DNA of 54,667 nucleotides from an uncultured Lachnospiraceae bacterium (lineage in GTDB: Bacteria > Bacillota > Clostridia > Lachnospirales > Lachnospiraceae), in assembly GCA_934294885.1 (NCBI GenBank), contig CAKRAK010000021.1:1-54667 (forward strand), given 5' to 3'. A program made the position numbers and the translations under genes. How positions within the stretch are numbered: the stretch's first letter is position 1; each line of letters opens with the position of its first letter. Positions 50,403-54,667 of this stretch are shown here, piece after piece. The notes under the pieces are model-generated. The model was not told where the DNA came from and searched no databases. It was given only the letters and a program-made list of their open reading frames with translations.

Positions 50403-51587
50403 TTATAAATACATATCGGCAAGCTTCTGGAATACAGGAATGGAACGTTCTACCTTTTCTGTAGGAATACAGTAGCTGATACGGAAATGTCCCGGAACAC
50501 CAAAGGAGTTACTTGGAACTAATAACAGATCCAATTCCTTTGCCTTGTTAGAAAATGCAACAGCATCATCTTCTAAGGCTTTCGGGAACATATAGAAGGT
50601 TCCTCCCGGTTCTACACATTCAAATCCCATTTTTGTAAGCTCTGTATAGAGAATATTTTTATTTGTCTCGTATACAGACAAATCAGCGGTTTCGTATAAA
50701 GACTTGGTTACAGCCAGCTGAATGATACTAGGTGGGCAGTTATGACCGATTCCACGGGAAATCTGACCAAACATATCTACCATTAATTCCGCATTTTCAC
50801 AGGCCGGATTCACGGCAATGTATCCGATTCGTTCTCCCGGAAGAGAAAGGGATTTACTGAAGGAATAGCAGGTAAGTGTATTATTATAATGGGCTGCGAT
50901 AAATGGTGCATCTACACCGTTAAATACAATTTCACGATACGGTTCATCTGAAATAATATAGATTGGATGACCATATTCCTCTTCCTTTTCCTGAAGGATT
51001 ATAGCAAGCTGATGAATGGTTTCTGTGGAATATACGATGCCGGATGGATTGTTTGGTGTGTTGATCAGGACAGCCATTACTTTTTCATTCAGCATATTTA
51101 TAAATGCATCAAAATTAATCTGGAAGGTTGTAATATCAGCCGGAACGACCTTCAAAACAGCTCCGGTAGAATTTATGTAAGGATTGTATTCAGGGAAAAA
51201 TGGTGCAAATGTCAGAATTTCATCTCCCGGAACCGTTACTGCTCTTGCGGCATGGGCAATGGCACCTGCGGCACCGCTTACCATAAATATATGATTCATG
51301 GAGTAATTCATATCAAAACGGTCATTCAATGAGGCTGCAACAGCTTCTCTTACGGAATCAATTCCAAGACTTGGTGAGTATCCGTGTAAGGTGACCGGAT
51401 TCTCTGTCTGCAACAAACGAATCATTTCATTTGTAAAGGATTCCGGTGTAGCTACAGAGGGATTACCTAAGCTGTAATCAAATACATTTTCATAACCGAT
51501 TTCTTTTGCACGTTCACTTCCGTATGCAAATAACTCTCTGATTACGGATTTTTGTCCGCACATATCAATATAATGCTGATTTAACAT
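50403..51587 (-). CDS. PLP-dependent aminotransferase, class I/II
   Basis: 394 residues, a fold-type I aminotransferase. Cofactor-binding residues are readable: Asn180 in NTPNNPSG, Asp214 in SDEPYREI, Schiff-base Lys245 in CYSFSKSLSLPGERIGY and Arg253. The N terminus (DYSLGNPSV then TLHGYSPSLGIDSVREAV) is typical of the AspC/PatA-like group common in Lachnospiraceae. It moves amino groups between an amino acid and a 2-oxo acid in the cytoplasm; exact substrates are unclear, aspartate or aromatic/branched residues being possible. It is divergent from the DUF6145-like gene. Confidence 0.92.
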   Translation of the reverse strand: MLNQHYIDMCGQKSVIRELFAYGSERAKEIGYENVFDYSLGNPSVATPESFTNEMIRLLQTENPVTLHGYSPSLGIDSVREAVAASLNDRFDMNYSMNHIFMVSGAAGAIAHAARAVTVPGDEILTFAPFFPEYNPYINSTGAVLKVVPADITTFQINFDAFINMLNEKVMAVLINTPNNPSGIVYSTETIHQLAIILQEKEEEYGHPIYIISDEPYREIVFNGVDAPFIAAHYNNTLTCYSFSKSLSLPGERIGYIAVNPACENAELMVDMFGQISRGIGHNCPPSIIQLAVTKSLYETADLSVYETNKNILYTELTKMGFECVEPGGTFYMFPKALEDDAVAFSNKAKELDLLLVPSNSFGVPGHFRISYCIPTEKVERSIPVFQKLADMYL

Positions 51588-51677
51588 AATTGTTTTGTTA
51601 GACCTCGTTTCTTCTAATAGTTTTGAACCCTTTTTCCGGATTTCAATCCTTTATATCATAGCAAATCTTTAAATGTG

Positions 51678-51706
51678 TTGCAATCGTTTTGTGAATGGGC
51701 TAAAAT
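51678..51706 (+). promoter_or_regulatory. Promoter of the DUF6145-coaX-dusB operon
   Basis: TTGCAA (51678-51683), 17-base spacer, TAAAAT (51701-51706). Transcription should start near 51713, nearly at the first in-frame ATG (51714). Confidence 0.65.
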
Positions 51707-51713
51707 AGATTCC

Positions 51714-52109
51714 ATGTTAGAGAAAGGAAAGTCGGCAGATACCGGCTTAGCGGATAAAATGGAAAAACAGTCACAAGGCGTTATTTTGTGTGCATCGTCA
51801 AAATATGAAGAAAAATACTATCTGAATCCTGATTTTAATGGCCTGCCGGCGGGGATTCAGGATGAACTACAGGCAATGTGCGTTCTTTACACAGAGGATA
51901 TTGGAGGTATCCTGACTCTGGAATATGATGAAGAGGGGAATCTGGAGTTTGTTACCATGGCTCATGAGGATGATATATTATATGATGATATCGGAAGTGT
52001 ACTAAAGATTAAGGATATTCGGAATACGAGGCGGGAACTGTTAGAGAGTCTGGAATTATATTATAAGGTTGTGTTTTTGGGACAGCCGTTAGATTTATCG
52101 GAGGAATGA
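51714..52109 (+). CDS. DUF6145-like conserved protein
   Basis: 131 residues if read from ATG 51714; ATG 51759 would give 116 residues. Neither has a clear ribosome binding site, and the longest frame begins inside the promoter and is rejected. The body is a small acidic soluble protein: GVILCASSKYEEKYYLNPDF, then MCVLYTEDIGGILTLEYDEEGNL, YDDIGSVLKIK and LELYYKVVFLG. This resembles the DUF6145 family found beside coaX in Lachnospiraceae. No catalytic motif is visible. It ends 1 base before coaX, so co-translation is likely. The function is unknown. Confidence 0.75.
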   Translation: MLEKGKSADTGLADKMEKQSQGVILCASSKYEEKYYLNPDFNGLPAGIQDELQAMCVLYTEDIGGILTLEYDEEGNLEFVTMAHEDDILYDDIGSVLKIKDIRNTRRELLESLELYYKVVFLGQPLDLSEE

Positions 52110-52110
52110 T

Positions 52111-52875
52111 ATGTTATTAGCAATAGATATTGGAAATACAAATATAACAATCGGTTTGTTTGATCAGGATGAGATACTTGGAACTTTTCGTATGACAACA
52201 AAGATTCCAAGAACCTCGGATGAATATGGGATTTTTTTCTATAATTTATTACATAGTAAAGGTTTGTCCCGGACAGATATTGATGCTGCAATTATGGCAT
52301 CGGTTGTGCCGGATGTGAATCATCATATTATTAACGGACTAATCAAATATTTTAATGTGCAGCCGATTGTAGTGGGTCCCGGAATTAAAACCGGAGTTAA
52401 GATTGCCCTTCCGAATCCGAAAGAGGTTGGTGCAGACCGTATTGTGGATGCAGTGGCGGCTTATGAGTTGTATGGTGGACCTGTACTTGTTATTGATTAT
52501 GGAACGGCTACAACCCATGATCTCATATTAGAGGACGGAACTTTGGTAGGAGGCGTAACCTCACCGGGAATCCGTATTGCCGCACATGCATTGTGGCAGG
52601 ATGCAGCAAAGCTTCCTAAGATTGAGATTAAGAAGCCGGAGCGGATTCTTGGAAGAGATACCATTACTTCCATGCAGTCCGGTCTGGTATATGGACATAT
52701 CGGACAGACAGAATACATTATACGCAAAATCCAAAAAGAAGCACAGCTTGATAAAATGACAGTTGTAGCCACCGGTGGACTGGGTAAGATTATTTTTGAT
52801 GAGACAGACAGCATTGATTATTATGATTCGAACTTAACCTTAAAGGGCTTGAATCTTTTATATCACAAACAATAG
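52111..52875 (+). CDS. coaX: Type III pantothenate kinase
   Basis: 254 residues. It phosphorylates pantothenate, the first step of coenzyme A synthesis, using the ASKHA fold and a monovalent cation. Motifs: LLAIDIGNTNITIGLF (phosphate 1), the GADRIVDAVAAY segment, VIDYGTATTHDLI (phosphate 2, with Asp) and the TSPGIRIAAHAL and ATGGLGKII regions. Length and order are standard. GAGGA lies 5 bases upstream. It is followed 14 bases later by dusB and preceded by the DUF6145-like gene, forming a short operon. Confidence 0.97.
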   Translation: MLLAIDIGNTNITIGLFDQDEILGTFRMTTKIPRTSDEYGIFFYNLLHSKGLSRTDIDAAIMASVVPDVNHHIINGLIKYFNVQPIVVGPGIKTGVKIALPNPKEVGADRIVDAVAAYELYGGPVLVIDYGTATTHDLILEDGTLVGGVTSPGIRIAAHALWQDAAKLPKIEIKKPERILGRDTITSMQSGLVYGHIGQTEYIIRKIQKEAQLDKMTVVATGGLGKIIFDETDSIDYYDSNLTLKGLNLLYHKQ

Positions 52876-52889
52876 AAAGATACGGAAAT

Positions 52890-53843
52890 ATGTTTGATTT
52901 AAAGAATAAGTTAATACTGGCACCTATGGCAGGCGTAACGGACCTGCCATTTCGCCTGTTATGCAAGGAACAGGGCTGTGATGTATTATATACGGAAATG
53001 GTCAGTGCCAAAGCAATATTATATCATAATAAAAATACAACACCTCTTATGCAGTACGAAAAGGAAGAGCATCCTATCGGAATCCAGCTGTTTGGCTCGG
53101 AACCGGATATTATGGCGGATATCGCTGCAAGAGTGCAGGAGCTTGGCTTTGATTTTATTGATATTAATATGGGATGTCCCGTTCCGAAAATAGTGAATAA
53201 TAATGAAGGCTCAGCGCTTATGAAGCAGCCTCTTCTGGTTGGCGAGATTGTGTCAAAGATGGTGAAAGCGGTTCAGGTTCCGGTTACCGTTAAGATACGA
53301 AAGGGCTTTGATAAAGACCATGTGAATGCTGTGGAGATTGCTAAGATTGTTGAGGAAAGCGGTGGTTCTGCCATTGCCGTCCATGGAAGACTGCGGGAGG
53401 AATATTATTCCGGTCATGCAGATTGGGATATTATCAGGCAGGTAAAGGAAGCGGTTCACATTCCGGTAATCGGTAATGGAGATATTACAACGCCTCAGGA
53501 TGTTTTGGATATGAGAGAACAAACCGGTTGTGATGCATTTATGATCGGGCGGGGAGCAAAAGGAAATCCCTTCATCTTTTCCCAAATGAAAACTTATTTT
53601 GAAAAAGGATATATTCCTGAACGCCCTGATTTATCCGGAATGGTTCAGGTAATGCTAAGACATGCACAGATGATGGTTGACTATAAGGGAGAGTATATCG
53701 GTATTCATGAGATGAGAAAGCATGTAGCCTGGTATACAACAGGATTTCCTAATTCGTCAAAGCTTCGGGATGAAGTGAATCATGTGGAAAGCTTTGAAGA
53801 ATTGAAACAACTGCTGCATGCATGGGAACAGGGGCAGTACTAA
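52890..53843 (+). CDS. dusB: tRNA-dihydrouridine synthase DusB
   Basis: 317 residues, an FMN-dependent TIM-barrel enzyme that reduces uridine to dihydrouridine in tRNA. The start MFDLKNKLILAPMAGVTDLPFR is the family signature; catalytic Cys96 lies in NMGCPVPKIVNN. KIRKGFD, AVHGR and GNGDITTP carry the FMN-binding and lysine positions, and MIGRGAKGNPFIF closes the barrel. The C-terminal helical tRNA-binding domain (about 245-317) is complete. It overlaps the convergent truA gene by 4 bases at its end. Confidence 0.95.
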   Translation: MFDLKNKLILAPMAGVTDLPFRLLCKEQGCDVLYTEMVSAKAILYHNKNTTPLMQYEKEEHPIGIQLFGSEPDIMADIAARVQELGFDFIDINMGCPVPKIVNNNEGSALMKQPLLVGEIVSKMVKAVQVPVTVKIRKGFDKDHVNAVEIAKIVEESGGSAIAVHGRLREEYYSGHADWDIIRQVKEAVHIPVIGNGDITTPQDVLDMREQTGCDAFMIGRGAKGNPFIFSQMKTYFEKGYIPERPDLSGMVQVMLRHAQMMVDYKGEYIGIHEMRKHVAWYTTGFPNSSKLRDEVNHVESFEELKQLLHAWEQGQY

Positions 53844-54583
53844 TATTTTACGGAAATGAGAAACAGTCCTTTTGCCGGAGCAGTATGACCGGCAAGACCA
53901 CGGTTTTTCCCTTCGATGATAGAAGGGATGTCTTCCGGCTTACGAAGTCCCAAACCGATTTCGATTAAGGTTCCGGTGAGAATCCTTACCATATTATACA
54001 GGAAACCGTTTCCGGTATAATCCATGGTCAACAGTTCCTTTTCCGGTTCATAACGAAGATGAATTTCATAAATGGTACGAACACTGGATTTTTTGAATTT
54101 CTTATTGCTGCAAAAGCTGATAAAATCATGGGTGCCGAGAAGATACTCGGTGCCCTTTTTCATTGCATCGATATCCAACGGTGTCGGAATGTGATGTGCC
54201 GTATTTCTTAAAAATAAATTTCCGTAAGCAGAGGTATCAATATAATAACGATATGTTTTTTCGGTTGCGTTTAATCTTGCATGGAAGCGGAGATCACAGA
54301 CTTCGCAGGATAAAATCCGGATATCCTTTGGGAGATATTGATTCATTTCTGCTAAAAACTTATCTGTAGTCAAAATTTGCCGGCAATGAAAATGGAACAC
54401 CTGACCCGTTGCATGAACTCCGGCATCTGTCCGTCCCGATGCGGTAATCTCGATTTCTTCATCTAACAATTTGCCAATGGTATGTTCTATTTTCCCTTGT
54501 ATCGTATTATCGGTATTCCCCTGCTTCTGCCATCCATTGTATCGGGTGCCCTCATATGCTACAACACATTTATATGAATTCAT
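53840..54583 (-). CDS. truA: tRNA pseudouridine(38-40) synthase TruA
   Basis: 247 residues. It isomerises uridines 38-40 in the anticodon arm of tRNAs. Catalytic Asp53 lies in SGRTDAGVHATGQV. The N-terminal YKCVVAYEGTRYNGWQKQ and C-terminal GNGFLYNMVRILTGTLIEIG motifs are canonical, and GLAGHTAPAKGLFL is the usual ending. The ORF is full length. It is convergent with dusB, the two reading frames sharing 4 bases; no terminator was seen between them. The start codon is preceded by AGGAAGGAGC-type purines on the minus strand. Confidence 0.97.
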   Translation of the reverse strand: MNSYKCVVAYEGTRYNGWQKQGNTDNTIQGKIEHTIGKLLDEEIEITASGRTDAGVHATGQVFHFHCRQILTTDKFLAEMNQYLPKDIRILSCEVCDLRFHARLNATEKTYRYYIDTSAYGNLFLRNTAHHIPTPLDIDAMKKGTEYLLGTHDFISFCSNKKFKKSSVRTIYEIHLRYEPEKELLTMDYTGNGFLYNMVRILTGTLIEIGLGLRKPEDIPSIIEGKNRGLAGHTAPAKGLFLISVKY

Positions 54584-54620
54584 ACTCTGCTCCTTCCTAA
54601 CTAAAACTTATGGGATGTTT

Positions 54621-54667
54621 GCGAAACCCGAGATGTTCTTTTCCTATTTGTACAAATGGAATTTATA
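54621..54667. mobile_element. Partial second copy of the palindromic element (truncated by window end)
   Basis: GCGAAACCC (54621-54629) is followed 28 bases from its start by TGTACAAAT, matching the edge of the element at 24047 (29 bases there). The rest lies outside the window, so copy identity cannot be settled. Confidence 0.45.

Overview
This window looks like chromosomal DNA from an anaerobic, low-GC, Gram-positive Firmicute, most likely a Lachnospiraceae relative. The reasons are a class III (glycyl-radical) ribonucleotide reductase, spoVG, the two-subunit glgC-glgD pair, a DUF6145-like gene beside coaX, lipoproteins with Thr/Glu-rich linkers, AGGAGG-type ribosome binding sites and frequent TTG/GTG starts. 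I found no rRNA, tRNA, CRISPR array, prophage or intact insertion sequence. No gene-free stretch exceeds about 300 bases. Starts were chosen from ribosome binding sites and family length, so several differ from the longest possible frame.

Layout. 1-2.7 kb: a tyrosine recombinase, a fragment of an Rpn-type nuclease/transposase protein and a membrane-anchored C39-like protein that has lost its catalytic residues. 2.9-5.2 kb: a coiled-coil, repeat-bearing protein and a thioesterase. 5.2-9.5 kb: a BMP-type substrate-binding lipoprotein divergent from a chemoreceptor, then an asparaginase-like enzyme. 9.7-12.5 kb: glgC-glgD (glycogen) and spoVG. 12.6-16.5 kb: an acyltransferase, nrdD behind two NrdR-like boxes, and a cold-shock gene. 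16.7-19.6 kb: a GH25 lipoprotein and a GGDEF-EAL protein.

19.7-33.5 kb is a co-directional housekeeping block. It holds a GlmU cut down to its uridylyltransferase domain, pth, trmL and mutS2. A 206-bp palindromic element interrupts it, and it continues with a two-component system, yhaM, mfd, two foldase-like proteins and a metal-sensing ArsR-family regulator. 33.5-37.3 kb on the minus strand carries trkH, trkA and ylmH. 37.4-39.6 kb carries dtd, ilvN and ilvC; ilvB is not here. 39.7-44.1 kb carries a third foldase-like lipoprotein, a seven-cysteine miniprotein, a CorC/HlyC-type protein and an ABC-F protein with a degenerate second ATPase site. 44.4-50.2 kb is a sugar ABC importer (binding protein and two permeases, no ATPase), a fourth foldase-like protein and a YesL-type membrane protein. 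50.4-54.6 kb carries an aminotransferase, a DUF6145-like protein, coaX, dusB and truA.

I did not find a clearly new multi-gene defence or mobile system. The best leads are catalytically decayed members of familiar families (C39 pseudo-peptidase, ABC-F second site, parvulin-like foldases), the truncated GlmU, a nested-palindrome repeat with a second partial copy at the window end, the two-site metal sensor without an adjacent target, the unusual IlvC cofactor loop and the Cys-rich miniprotein.
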